Assembly: GCA_028687395.1 (NCBI GenBank)
Contig: JAQUAE010000042.1
Span: 1 to 9,820 of the forward strand
Length of the DNA: 9,820 nucleotides
Source of the DNA: Anaerolineales bacterium
Lineage (GTDB): Bacteria > Chloroflexota > Anaerolineae > Anaerolineales > UBA4823
Direction: 5' to 3'
A program made the translations under genes and the position numbers. This document shows positions 1 through 7,016 of this stretch, one piece after another. Each line of letters opens with the position of its first letter. Position 1 is the first letter of the stretch. The notes below the pieces were generated by a model that saw only the letters and a list, made by a program, of their open reading frames with translations, made no database searches and had not been told where the DNA came from.

Positions 1-1169
1 ACAACGTACCGGACATCAAGGACGTGCAGGCCATGCGTGCCTTGCTCTCCAGCCTGGGGGTCAAGATCGAGACACTCGGCGAACACTCCCTGCGCCTGCA
101 AGCCAGCGACGTCTACCCCGGCCGGTTAGACCCCGAGCTCTGCCGCCAAATACGGGCGTCCATCCTGCTGGCTGGACCGATGGTCGCCCGCGCCGGAGAA
201 TTGCGCCTCCCGCCGCCTGGTGGGGATGTAATCGGTCGCCGCCGGCTGGATACTCACCTGCTTTCGCTGCGGGGGCTGGGCGCCCGCGTAGATTACGCAC
301 GCGATGAACGCATCCTGCACTTCACCACTCGGCGGTTGAAGGGCGCCAATATCCTGCTAGATGAGGCCAGCGTTACGGCCACCGAGAACGCCATCATGGC
401 TGCCGCCACCGCCGAAGGCGAAACCACCCTGCGCAACGCGGCTTCGGAGCCACACGTGCAGGAGCTGTGCCATTTTCTCAACCAGCTCGGGGCGCGCATC
501 GACAACATTGGCTCCAACACCCTGCACATCCAAGGCGTGGAGGCATTGCACGGCGGAGAGTTCAGCATCGGTCCGGATTACCTGGAGGTGGTCAGCTTCA
601 TCGGAGCGGCGGTGGTCACGCGCAGCTCGATCACCATACGCCAGGCCGGCTCCCAGTACCTGGACATGATTGGCATGATCTTCCGCCGCCTGGGAGTGGC
701 CTGGGAGGCGCGCGGCGAGGACATCTTCGTCCCAGCAAGACAGCCCCTGGTGATCGAGCCTGATCTGGGGGGCGCCATCCCCGAGATTTCGGTCATGCCG
801 TGGCCAGCCTTTCCCACCGATTTGATGAGCATTGCCATTGTTGTCGCCACCCAATCACGCGGCAGCGTGCTCTTTCACGATTGGATGTATCCCAGCCGCA
901 TGTTCTTTATCGATAAGCTGGTAGGCATGGGTGGCCAGATCGTGCTCTGCGACCCTCACCGCTGCATCGTCCAGGGACCAACCACCCTGTACGGCGAGCA
1001 ACTGGAAAGCCCGGACATCCGCGCCGGCATGGCGCTCGTGCTGGCTTCTCTGGCTGCGCAGGGACAATCGGTGATCCGTAATATTGGCCAGATCGACCGG
1101 GGGTACGAGCGCGTGGATGAAAAACTGCGCTCACTGGGAGCGCAGATTGAACGGGTGGATGCGGATTAG
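1..1169 (+). CDS. murA: UDP-N-acetylglucosamine 1-carboxyvinyltransferase, 5' truncated by window edge
   Basis: MurA transfers enolpyruvate from phosphoenolpyruvate to UDP-GlcNAc, the first committed step of cytoplasmic peptidoglycan precursor synthesis. The frame is open from base 3 and begins NVPDIKDV, the segment that follows the usual MurA N-terminus. About 45 residues, including the catalytic Lys, therefore lie upstream of the window, and the GTG at 24 is an internal Val rather than a start. Recognisable family segments are RASILLAGPMVAR, PGGDVIGRRRLDTH (active-site loop), SVTATENAIMAA, AFPTD (the conserved Asp that acts as general base) and IDRGYER near the C-terminus. The loop residue that is Cys115 in E. 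coli is Asp here (codon 225-227). The Arg equivalents of E. coli Arg91, Arg120, Arg331 and Arg397 appear present. The gene ends with TAG and converges on the thioredoxin gene 12 bases away. A MurA paralogue with another role is possible but less likely. Confidence 0.93.
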   Translation, partial: NVPDIKDVQAMRALLSSLGVKIETLGEHSLRLQASDVYPGRLDPELCRQIRASILLAGPMVARAGELRLPPPGGDVIGRRRLDTHLLSLRGLGARVDYARDERILHFTTRRLKGANILLDEASVTATENAIMAAATAEGETTLRNAASEPHVQELCHFLNQLGARIDNIGSNTLHIQGVEALHGGEFSIGPDYLEVVSFIGAAVVTRSSITIRQAGSQYLDMIGMIFRRLGVAWEARGEDIFVPARQPLVIEPDLGGAIPEISVMPWPAFPTDLMSIAIVVATQSRGSVLFHDWMYPSRMFFIDKLVGMGGQIVLCDPHRCIVQGPTTLYGEQLESPDIRAGMALVLASLAAQGQSVIRNIGQIDRGYERVDEKLRSLGAQIERVDAD

Positions 1170-1181
1170 AGGGGTGAGCAA

Positions 1182-1538
1182 TTAATTGGCTTTGGTTTGC
1201 TGCTCGACCACGCTGATGAATTCGCCGATAACATCCCTCAACATCGGCTCGGGCAGCGCGCCGACCTGGCGGTGGATCAGCTTCCCGTTGGAGAAGAAGA
1301 GCATGGTGGGTATGCCTTGAATCCCGTACTTCTCCGCCCACTGGGGGTTATCATCGGTGTTGACCTTTGTAACGAGCAGCTTGCCGGAGAACTCCTTGGC
1401 AAGCTTATCCAGGATGGGCGCTACCATTCGGCATGGCCCGCACCACGGCGCCCAGAAATCCACGATGGTTGGTAGCTTGGATTGCAAGATGGTTCTCTCG
1501 AAAGCAGCATCGCTCACATGTATGGGTTCGTCGATCAT
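1182..1538 (-). CDS. trxA: Thioredoxin
   Basis: A single-domain thioredoxin of 118 residues, the usual size, predicted cytoplasmic because no signal peptide is visible. It reduces protein disulfides and is recharged by thioredoxin reductase, which is not in the window. The redox motif WCGPC places the active cysteines at residues 33 and 36. The buried Asp at 27, Pro41 of the active-site helix and the cis-Pro in GIPT (residue 77) are all conserved, so the fold and activity should be standard. The ATG start at 1538 is preceded by GGAGAG, and a strong promoter lies upstream at 1592-1620. The gene is monocistronic in view, convergent with murA and divergent from scpA. Confidence 0.95.
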   Translation of the reverse strand: MIDEPIHVSDAAFERTILQSKLPTIVDFWAPWCGPCRMVAPILDKLAKEFSGKLLVTKVNTDDNPQWAEKYGIQGIPTMLFFSNGKLIHRQVGALPEPMLRDVIGEFISVVEQQTKAN

Positions 1539-1591
1539 TTTCTCTCCACTGGTTTACCAATTTCCCTTGAACTGCGTAACTCCTAAATTTA

Positions 1592-1620
1592 AGTATAGCA
1601 TGGGCACTGCGAATTGTCAG
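1592..1620 (-). promoter_or_regulatory. Sigma-70-type promoter of the thioredoxin gene
   Basis: On the minus strand, CTGACA (1620-1615) and TATACT (1597-1592) are separated by exactly 17 bases. A TG one base upstream of the -10 box adds an extended -10. The start of transcription would be near 1585, giving a leader of about 46 bases. The -35 box lies only one base from the plus-strand -10 box of scpA, so the two divergent promoters are packed together and may compete for polymerase. Confidence 0.7.
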
Positions 1621-1621
1621 G

Positions 1622-1627
1622 TATAAT
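1622..1627 (+). promoter_or_regulatory. -10 box of scpA (TATAAT), implying a nearly leaderless mRNA
   Basis: A perfect TATAAT followed by C lies 9 bases before the scpA ATG. Transcription starting 6-8 bases after the box would leave about 2-4 bases of leader. There is no Shine-Dalgarno sequence between box and start codon, and no good -35 box 16-18 bases upstream. Confidence 0.5.
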
Positions 1628-1636
1628 CTCCCACCA

Positions 1637-2416
1637 ATGAGCGCTCCTGCGTGGTCCGGCCCGGCGCCCGGGTACAACGTTTCGACTCCTGTCTACGATG
1701 GTCCCTTAGACCTGTTGCTTCAACTTATCGAACGCGCTGAGCTGGATATCACCACGCTGGCTCTGGCGCAGGTCACCGACCAGTACCTGGCTTACCTGCA
1801 TACTCTGGACGAACGCTCGGCGGAGGGCGTCTCCGCATTCCTGGTCATCGCTGCCAAGCTGCTGCAGATCAAGTCCGAAGCTCTGTTACCACGCCCCCCG
1901 GCCCGTGAGGAGGGAGAAATAGACCTGGGCGAGGAGTTGGCGCGGCAATTGATCGTCTACAAGCAGTTCAAGCAGTTGGCTCAGTACCTCGGGCAGCGCG
2001 AAGAAGCCGGTCAGCGCCTGCACCTGCGCCTGGCTCCCCCACCCGTGGTCGAAGCCAGCCTGGATTTGACCGGTATCGGCTTGAATGAGCTCATCGAGGC
2101 AGCCAGGGCTGTATTCAGCCAGCAGCCTGGAACCCTCTCAGCCAACCTGGGGGTGATTTCCACGGCGGTGTCTCTGCGGGAGAAGATCGGCGCTGTTGCG
2201 TCGCGCTTGCGAGCCCATGGGAAGGACACCTTCTTCTCCATTCTAGAAGGCGCGCGTTCACGCCTGGAAATCGTGGTGACCTTCCTGGCCGTGCTCGAAT
2301 TAATCAAACAGGATATGGTCACCGCCTACCAGGAGCGCCTGTTTGGCGAGATCGAGATCGAGATGAACACCGCCTGGAGCGGCGACGAGGATTTCGAGCT
2401 GGAATTTGGCGAGTAA
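1637..2416 (+). CDS. scpA: Segregation and condensation protein A (kleisin)
   Basis: ScpA is the kleisin subunit of the bacterial SMC-ScpA-ScpB condensin. It bridges the two SMC heads and helps compact and separate chromosomes on the nucleoid. The 259-residue length is normal. The diagnostic N-terminal motif VYDGPLDLLL is at residues 19-28, followed by the helical N-terminal domain (IERAELDI, then KLLQIKSEALLP). The C-terminal winged-helix part contains FLAVLELIKQ, typical of the SMC-binding end, and the tail is acidic. The ATG at 1637 has no ribosome binding site and sits just after a -10 box, so it is probably translated from a nearly leaderless message. scpB, often the next gene, is not in the window. 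yyaL follows after 77 bases with no clear promoter, so the two may be cotranscribed. Confidence 0.93.
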   Translation: MSAPAWSGPAPGYNVSTPVYDGPLDLLLQLIERAELDITTLALAQVTDQYLAYLHTLDERSAEGVSAFLVIAAKLLQIKSEALLPRPPAREEGEIDLGEELARQLIVYKQFKQLAQYLGQREEAGQRLHLRLAPPPVVEASLDLTGIGLNELIEAARAVFSQQPGTLSANLGVISTAVSLREKIGAVASRLRAHGKDTFFSILEGARSRLEIVVTFLAVLELIKQDMVTAYQERLFGEIEIEMNTAWSGDEDFELEFGE

Positions 2417-2493
2417 GGCAGCTATTCTCGCCTCCAACTGTTTGGTTTACCGGTAGTTAGTAAGCATTGGGGGGATGTATCACAAGGAGACTT

Positions 2494-4527
2494 ATGCCCA
2501 ACCCATTAATCCACTCGAATTCTCCCTACCTTCTGCAGCACGCCCACAACCCGGTGGATTGGCAGCCCTGGGGGGATGAGGCTTTTGCACAGGCGCGGGA
2601 GCTAGACAGGCCGGTATTCCTGAGCATCGGCTACGCCGCCTGTCACTGGTGCCACGTCATGGCGCACGAATCCTTCGAGGACACCAAAATTGCAGCCTTC
2701 ATGAATGCCCATTTCGTCAACGTCAAGGTGGACCGGGAGGAACGGCCGGACGTCGACCACATCTACATAAACGCCGTTACAGCCCTCACTGGCCAGGGCG
2801 GCTGGCCCTTGAGCGTCTTCCTGACCCCGGCTGGGCAACCATTTTACGGTGGCACTTACTTCCCACCGCAACGCCGTTACAACCTGCCCTCGTTTTTCGA
2901 GGTGCTTACCAGCATCGCTCGCGTCTGGGAGAAGGACCGCCAGCGCATTTATGCCATTGGCGAGCAGATAACCTCCCACCTGAACTCGACCAGCGAACTG
3001 GTGGCACCCCAGCCGGGTGAAGAACCCAGTGAAGCAACCCTCCTGGCCGCCCTGGCTGAACTCACCCGCGAGTACGACTGGGAACACGGCGGCTGGGGGC
3101 GCGCCCCCAGGTTTCCGCAACCCATGGCCATTGAATTCTTGCTGCGCCGGGCACTCCGGAATGGGGCAAAGGGGGAAGGCGACCCTTCGTTGCGCATGGC
3201 CACTCACGCCCTGCGCAGCATGGCACGGGGAGGAATGTACGATCTGCTGGGCGGCGGTTTTGCGCGCTATTCCACAGACGACGAATGGCGGGTACCACAC
3301 TTCGAAAAGATGCTCTACGACAATGCCCTGCTCGCCAGGGTCTATCTGCATGCGCACCTGATCACCGGCGATCTGCTCTTCAAGCAGGTTGCTGGCGCAA
3401 CGCTTGATTTCATCGCCAAAGAGTTGACCCACCCGCTAGGAGGCTTCTACAGCAGCCTGGATGCCGATTCCGAGGGCGAAGAGGGCAAATATTACCTGTG
3501 GACCAGGAGAGAAATCGATTCGGTACTGGAGGAAGGCGAACGAAAAGCGTTCTATTCTGCTTATCGCGTGCCTGAGGATATGGATGAGCCTTTCGTCCTG
3601 CAGCGCAGGGCGCCTGAGCCAACATCGGAGGTGTTGATCTCTCCCGTCGATTGGGATGCGCTCCACGCCAGGCTGTTGGCTCAGCGTGCGGAGCGGATTG
3701 GGCCTGGGTTGGATGATAAGGTGTTGGTGGTATGGAATGTGTTGGTGGATTTGGTGTTGCTTGATTTTTGTAGGTATTTTGGTGGGGATGTTTGGTTGAA
3801 TATGGCTATACGCAATTTAACGTTTATCTTCGAGTATCTCTACCAGGATGGCGCCCTGTCCCGCTCCTGGCGGGGTGGCCAGACCGGCCCACCCGCTTTC
3901 CTCGAGGATTATGCCGGGTTAACCCTGGCCTCCCTCGCCCTCTACCAGGTTTGCCACCAGGCCATCTGGTTCCAGCGCGCCCTCTCCCTGGCCAACCAGA
4001 TGATCGAGCGCTTCAGCGCCCCTTCCGGCGGCTTCTACGACGTTGAAGAGCGCCATGGCCAGCTTGTCTCCCGCCCGATGAGCCTCGAGGATAACGCCAC
4101 CCCTTGCGGCAACTCGCTGGCTGCACAGGCGTTGCTCGAGCTTCACGCCCTCACCGGAGACCATACCTGGAAAGAGCGCGCAGACGCTGCCTTACGCAAG
4201 GTCACCTCGCTCGCCGCACGCTACCCGCTGGCATTTGCCAACTGGCTAGCCGCGCTGGACTTCTCCCTGGGCGAGGTCGTCGAGGTTGCTCTCCTTGGCG
4301 AGACCGACCAACTGAAGCCATTCGAGCAAGTGCTCTGGTCAACCTATCGTCCAAACCTGGTGCTTGCGGCGGGGCAAACCCCCATCCCAGACGAAGCGCC
4401 AGGACTCCTGAAAGGCCGTCCTCAGGTGGATAACCAGCCCACTGCCTACGTGTGTCGCAATTTCACCTGCCTGCTGCCGGTGACCACGCCAGAAGCCTTC
4501 CTGCAGGCGCTGGGAGATGCCTCCTGA
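2494..4527 (+). CDS. yyaL: Thioredoxin-domain protein of the YyaL / COG1331 (DUF255, SPATA20-like) family
   Basis: A protein of 677 residues, the usual size for this widespread but poorly understood family. An N-terminal thioredoxin-fold domain is fused to a large alpha-helical toroid resembling glycoside hydrolases or sugar epimerases. The N-terminus shows NSPYLLQHAHNPVDW, then the family signature CHWCHVM (residues 50-56, a CxxC-like pair), VDREERPDVD, GGWPLSVFLTP and GGTYFPP. The helical part shows GGWG...PRFPQP, GGMYDLLGGGFARYSTD, VPHFEKMLYDNA, LDDKVL and a C-terminal YVCRNFTC. The substrate is unknown. The start was placed at the ATG at 2494 because AAGGAG lies 4 bases upstream and the family N-terminus begins there; a TTG at 2467 would add nine unrelated residues. 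Residues about 405-437 are encoded by an abnormally C-poor stretch (separate entry), though the frame stays open. Confidence 0.92.
   Translation: MPNPLIHSNSPYLLQHAHNPVDWQPWGDEAFAQARELDRPVFLSIGYAACHWCHVMAHESFEDTKIAAFMNAHFVNVKVDREERPDVDHIYINAVTALTGQGGWPLSVFLTPAGQPFYGGTYFPPQRRYNLPSFFEVLTSIARVWEKDRQRIYAIGEQITSHLNSTSELVAPQPGEEPSEATLLAALAELTREYDWEHGGWGRAPRFPQPMAIEFLLRRALRNGAKGEGDPSLRMATHALRSMARGGMYDLLGGGFARYSTDDEWRVPHFEKMLYDNALLARVYLHAHLITGDLLFKQVAGATLDFIAKELTHPLGGFYSSLDADSEGEEGKYYLWTRREIDSVLEEGERKAFYSAYRVPEDMDEPFVLQRRAPEPTSEVLISPVDWDALHARLLAQRAERIGPGLDDKVLVVWNVLVDLVLLDFCRYFGGDVWLNMAIRNLTFIFEYLYQDGALSRSWRGGQTGPPAFLEDYAGLTLASLALYQVCHQAIWFQRALSLANQMIERFSAPSGGFYDVEERHGQLVSRPMSLEDNATPCGNSLAAQALLELHALTGDHTWKERADAALRKVTSLAARYPLAFANWLAALDFSLGEVVEVALLGETDQLKPFEQVLWSTYRPNLVLAAGQTPIPDEAPGLLKGRPQVDNQPTAYVCRNFTCLLPVTTPEAFLQALGDAS
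3705..3805 (+). other. C-depleted, G/T-rich tract inside yyaL
   Basis: Counting by hand, these 101 bases contain 44 T, 41 G, 15 A and a single C (3760). The 33 codons from 3706 to 3804 include none ending in C and 14 ending in T, while NNC codons dominate elsewhere in the gene. Leu is TTG instead of CTG, and Asp, Asn, Phe, Tyr and Cys all end in T. G content is not reduced, so C looks replaced by T on the coding strand. The reading frame is intact and the anchor residues LDDKVL and WN are kept. Normal composition returns after about 3840. Confidence 0.8.
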
Positions 4528-4538
4528 ACCAGCTTTCA

Positions 4539-4547
4539 TGCTACAAT
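4539..4547 (+). promoter_or_regulatory. Extended -10 promoter element before hisS
   Basis: TG, one base, then TACAAT (4542-4547) forms an extended -10 box, which can work without a good -35; the bases 17 upstream (4519-4524) do not resemble TTGACA. Transcription would start near 4554, about 32 bases before the hisS ATG. It lies in the 58-base gap after yyaL, so hisS need not depend on read-through. Confidence 0.45.
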
Positions 4548-4585
4548 CTAGCGTCGAACATGAATTTCCCGTGAGAATTGCTCTG

Positions 4586-5875
4586 ATGAAAACCATCGTC
4601 CCGTCGCTCAAAGGCACACGTGACTTCTACCCGGAGGAGATGGCCGCGCGCACCTGGCTTTATCAGAAACTGCGCCAGGTCTCGAAGCGCTTTGGCTACC
4701 AGGAATACGAAGGCCCGATGCTCGAGCTGGTCGAGCTGTATGCCGCCAAATCTGGCGAGGAGCTTGTCAACGAGCAATCCTTCGTCTTTCCCGATCGCGG
4801 TGGCGAGCTGATCGCCCTGCGCCCCGAGCTTACCCTCACCCTCTCCCGCATGGTGGCTCAACGCCAGCGCCAGCTCGTCTACCCGCTGCGCTGGTGGTCG
4901 TTCGGGCCTTTCTGGCGCTACGAGCGCCCCCAAAAGGGACGCAGCCGAGAATTCTTCCAGTGGAACGTCGATCTTATCGGCGTGGATACGCCAGCCGCCG
5001 ACGCCGAGCTGGTCGCCATCATCGCCACGTTCTTCAAGGAAGTGGGACTCTCACCCAGTCTGGTGGGTATTGGCATCAACGATCGCCAGCTAATCACCGC
5101 CGAGCTGGAGGCGTTGTCCATCCCGGATGAGCTGAGACCAGCGGTCTTCCACCTGATCGACCGCCGCGAGAAGCTGCCCCCCCCTGATTGGGCTGCCTAC
5201 GCCCGCGACCTGGGCCTGAGCGACACACAATTCACCCGCCTGCAGGAACTCCTTGCCGATGGCGAGCTATGGAAGAAATCGGACAGCCTGCGCAGCCTTT
5301 TCGCCGCGTTGGAAGCGTACGGTGTGAGTGACTATGCGCGCTACGATCCCAGCATCATCCGCGGCCTGGATTACTACACGAGCACCGTCTTCGAAGCAAA
5401 AGAACTGACCGGCGACATCCGCCGTTCCATCCTGGGCGGTGGGCGTTACGACAACTTGCTCGAAGCGGTCGGCGGGGAACCGCTCCCGGGGACGGGCTTT
5501 GCCATGGGCGACGTGGTCATCACCCTGATCCTCAAGCAATACGGCTGCCTGCCCCCTGACCTGGGAAAAACCACCGCCCAGGTCTTGGTGACCACCTTCG
5601 ACGAAGCCAGCAGCGCGGCGAACATCGCACTTGCCATGGAGCTGCGCCAGGCCGGGTTGGACGTGCTTGGCTACCCACGTGCGACGCCCTTGAGCAAGCA
5701 GATCAAATTCGCCGACAGGGTAGGCGTCAACTACATCCTCATCCTCGGCCCGGATGAGATCAAGAACGGCGTGGTAACCCTCAAGGATCTGCGCTCCGGG
5801 GAACAGCGCAGCCTGCCGCGATCCGAGGCGATCGCTGAGCTGCGCAAGCTGCTTGCCCGCCACAAATCTTCGTGA
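4586..5875 (+). CDS. hisS: Histidyl-tRNA synthetase
   Basis: HisRS is a class II synthetase that attaches histidine to tRNA-His in the cytoplasm. The product is 429 residues, normal for the bacterial enzyme. It starts with the family opening LKGTRDFYPEE. Motif 2 is RYERPQKGRSREFFQ (residues about 111-125). The histidine-specific motifs RGLDYYTSTVFE (259-270, with the catalytic Arg) and GGGRYDNL (284-291) are intact. The C-terminal anticodon-binding domain follows from about residue 320 (VLVTTFDE...LRQAGLDVLGY). Motif 3 reads GTGFAMGDVVI, where many HisRS have GxERL, so this is a variant subgroup. These motifs argue against the HisZ paralogue. The ATG at 4586 was chosen from the family N-terminus; the ribosome binding site is weak (GTGAG). 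A longer frame from 4517 overlaps yyaL and adds no family residues. tRNA-His follows 19 bases after the stop. Confidence 0.95.
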   Translation: MKTIVPSLKGTRDFYPEEMAARTWLYQKLRQVSKRFGYQEYEGPMLELVELYAAKSGEELVNEQSFVFPDRGGELIALRPELTLTLSRMVAQRQRQLVYPLRWWSFGPFWRYERPQKGRSREFFQWNVDLIGVDTPAADAELVAIIATFFKEVGLSPSLVGIGINDRQLITAELEALSIPDELRPAVFHLIDRREKLPPPDWAAYARDLGLSDTQFTRLQELLADGELWKKSDSLRSLFAALEAYGVSDYARYDPSIIRGLDYYTSTVFEAKELTGDIRRSILGGGRYDNLLEAVGGEPLPGTGFAMGDVVITLILKQYGCLPPDLGKTTAQVLVTTFDEASSAANIALAMELRQAGLDVLGYPRATPLSKQIKFADRVGVNYILILGPDEIKNGVVTLKDLRSGEQRSLPRSEAIAELRKLLARHKSS

Positions 5876-5881
5876 TAAAAT
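5853..5881 (+). promoter_or_regulatory. Possible promoter of tRNA-His, overlapping the hisS 3' end
   Basis: TTGCCC (5853-5858) and TAAAAT (5876-5881) are 17 bases apart. The TGA stop codon of hisS supplies an extended -10 TG exactly one base before the hexamer. Transcription would start near 5889, six bases before tRNA-His. The tRNA could therefore be transcribed on its own, with hisS, or both. Confidence 0.45.
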
Positions 5882-5894
5882 CAGCCCACAGTGT

Positions 5895-5967
5895 GGTGCC
5901 AGTAGCTCAATGGCAGAGCACCTGACTGTGGATCAGGTGGTTGTGGGTTCGACCCCCATCTGGCACC
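5895..5967 (+). tRNA. tRNA-His (anticodon GTG)
   Basis: The cloverleaf folds fully. Acceptor strands 5896-5902 and 5960-5966 pair over 7 bp, and the D stem is GCTC/GAGC. The anticodon stem 5921-5925 with 5933-5937 is perfect, with GTG at 5928-5930. The T arm has GGGTTCGACCC in its centre. The histidine identity pair is encoded: G-1 at 5895 opposite C73 at 5967. A full CCA end is not encoded (C73 is followed by CAG), so CCA must be added after transcription. Only 14 bases separate it from the convergent gene's stop codon, and no terminator hairpin is visible there. Confidence 0.96.
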
Positions 5968-5981
5968 CAGCAAGAAGATAT

Positions 5982-6887
5982 TCATTTTGCCGGAGAAGAG
6001 ATAGGTAACTCGAGGGCTGCCGCCATGGCGCGGATGTGCTCGGGCGTGCTCCCACAGCAAGCACCGATCAGCCGCGCCCCGGCTTCTCTGGCTTGCAGGG
6101 CATACTCGGCCATGCTGGCGGGTGAGGCGCCGTACACCACGCTGCCTCCCGCGATCTTGGGCAGTCCAGCGTTTGCCTTAGCCACGAGGGGAAGCTCCGT
6201 CGTGACGCCGCGCATCTCGCCGACCGACTGCACCAACTCGCCCGGGCCGCGCCCGCAGTTGGCGCCGGTGGCATGCGCTTTGCTCTCAATCGCGAATTGC
6301 AGCGCCTGCGCAGGCTTGACCCCCATCATCGTGCGCCCACGCGTGTCGAAGGACATGGTGATAACCACCGGCAGATCGCTCACCTGGCGCACACCCTCGT
6401 AGGCTGCCTTCACCTCGTTGAGGTCGCCCATCGTCTCGATCCATAAGACATCCACGCCCCCCTCGACCAGCGCCTCTGCCTGCTCCCGAAAAGCCTGGCG
6501 CGCCTCGTCGAACGCGAGCGGGCCGAATGGCTTGAGCAACGACCCGGTTGGGCCAATGGACCCGGCGACAGCCACAGCTCGCGGCGCCTGGCTGGCTGCC
6601 TGGCGGGCCACGCGCGCTGCCGCCAGGTTCAGCTCCCTGACCCGGCCTTCGTTCTGATGGCGCTTCAGGCGCGGCCTGGTGCCCCCAAAGCTGTTGGTCA
6701 AGATCACCCGCGAACCCGCCCGGATGTAGCCCAGGTGTATCGCCACGACGCGTTCGGGGTGGTCCACATTCCAGGCCTCCGGGCATTCGCCTGAGGCTAA
6801 CCCGCTCTGGATGAGCATGGTGCCCATGGCGCCATCCAGCAGGATCGTGGTTTCATCGGCCAGCAGGTCGAGAAATGCGTTTACCAT
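5982..6887 (-). CDS. Homocysteine S-methyltransferase family protein (BHMT / MetH N-terminal type)
   Basis: A stand-alone zinc-dependent methyltransferase barrel of 301 residues, related to betaine-homocysteine methyltransferase and to the first module of methionine synthase MetH. The zinc ligands are visible as GANCG (Cys211) and GACCGSTPEHI (Cys277, Cys278). Other family marks are DGAMGTML (residues 18-25), LTNSFGGTRPRL and GSIGPTG. No folate-, cobalamin- or SAM-binding module is attached, so the methyl donor is unknown. It could be a methylated amine, S-methylmethionine or a partner corrinoid protein encoded elsewhere. The start at 6887 is an ATG with GGAGG 8 bases upstream (6896-6900); a TTG at 6923 would extend it by 12 residues without support. 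It is divergent from the HypE-like gene and convergent with tRNA-His. Confidence 0.88.
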   Translation of the reverse strand: MVNAFLDLLADETTILLDGAMGTMLIQSGLASGECPEAWNVDHPERVVAIHLGYIRAGSRVILTNSFGGTRPRLKRHQNEGRVRELNLAAARVARQAASQAPRAVAVAGSIGPTGSLLKPFGPLAFDEARQAFREQAEALVEGGVDVLWIETMGDLNEVKAAYEGVRQVSDLPVVITMSFDTRGRTMMGVKPAQALQFAIESKAHATGANCGRGPGELVQSVGEMRGVTTELPLVAKANAGLPKIAGGSVVYGASPASMAEYALQAREAGARLIGACCGSTPEHIRAMAAALELPISSPAK

Positions 6888-6935
6888 GGCATTTGCCTCC
6901 GCACAAGGGGTATCGGCTGTCAACCGGCGCCATTG

Positions 6936-6941
6936 ATTCTA
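6936..6941 (-). promoter_or_regulatory. Candidate -10 box of the homocysteine S-methyltransferase-family gene
   Basis: On the minus strand GGTAGAATC contains TAGAAT (6941-6936), matching the TANAATC pattern seen before other genes here. Transcription would start near 6929, with a leader of about 42 bases containing GGAGG. No convincing -35 box is found 16-18 bases upstream. Confidence 0.4.
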
Positions 6942-6992
6942 CCCGATTATCTCGTAAGAGCGGCTGGTGAAGCAGGGTGGTCTTTTGACGGG

Positions 6993-7009
6993 TATAATCC
7001 GGCAGGAGG
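6993..7009 (+). promoter_or_regulatory. -10 box and ribosome binding site of the HypE-like gene
   Basis: TATAAT (6993-6998), followed by C, is 18 bases before the TTG at 7017. AGGAGG (7004-7009) is spaced 7 bases from that codon. The TTGACG just upstream (6985-6990) is too close, at 2 bases, to act as its -35 box. The expected transcription start (about 7005) falls in or at the edge of the ribosome binding site, so the leader is very short. Confidence 0.55.
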
Positions 7010-7016
7010 CGCACGC

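Noticed and set aside
357..854. Minus-strand open frame of 165 codons inside murA
   Set aside because: It is antisense to clearly conserved murA motifs, has no ribosome binding site and its product resembles no family; long antisense frames are expected at this GC content.
907..1341. Minus-strand open frame of 144 codons spanning murA and thioredoxin ends
   Set aside because: It overlaps thioredoxin in another frame on the same strand and its product is compositionally odd (Arg/Pro-rich).
2602..3432. Minus-strand open frame of 276 codons inside yyaL
   Set aside because: The plus-strand frame encodes the CHWCH and other YyaL signatures; the antisense product shows no domain.
3722..3748. Two copies of TGTTGGTGG, one base from an E. 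coli Chi site
   Set aside because: Chi of E. coli is not expected to work in this lineage, and Leu-Val codons in a G/T-rich tract give this word by chance.
5267..5863. Minus-strand open frame of 198 codons inside hisS
   Set aside because: It lies opposite the HisRS catalytic motifs and lacks start signals.
5941..6402. Plus-strand open frame of 153 codons beginning inside tRNA-His
   Set aside because: It starts in the tRNA and runs antisense to the zinc-binding Cys region of the methyltransferase-family gene.
6933..7016. Upstream TTG as the start of the HypE-like gene
   Set aside because: The added 28 residues would be encoded across the TATAAT and AGGAGG signals and do not resemble the family N-terminus.
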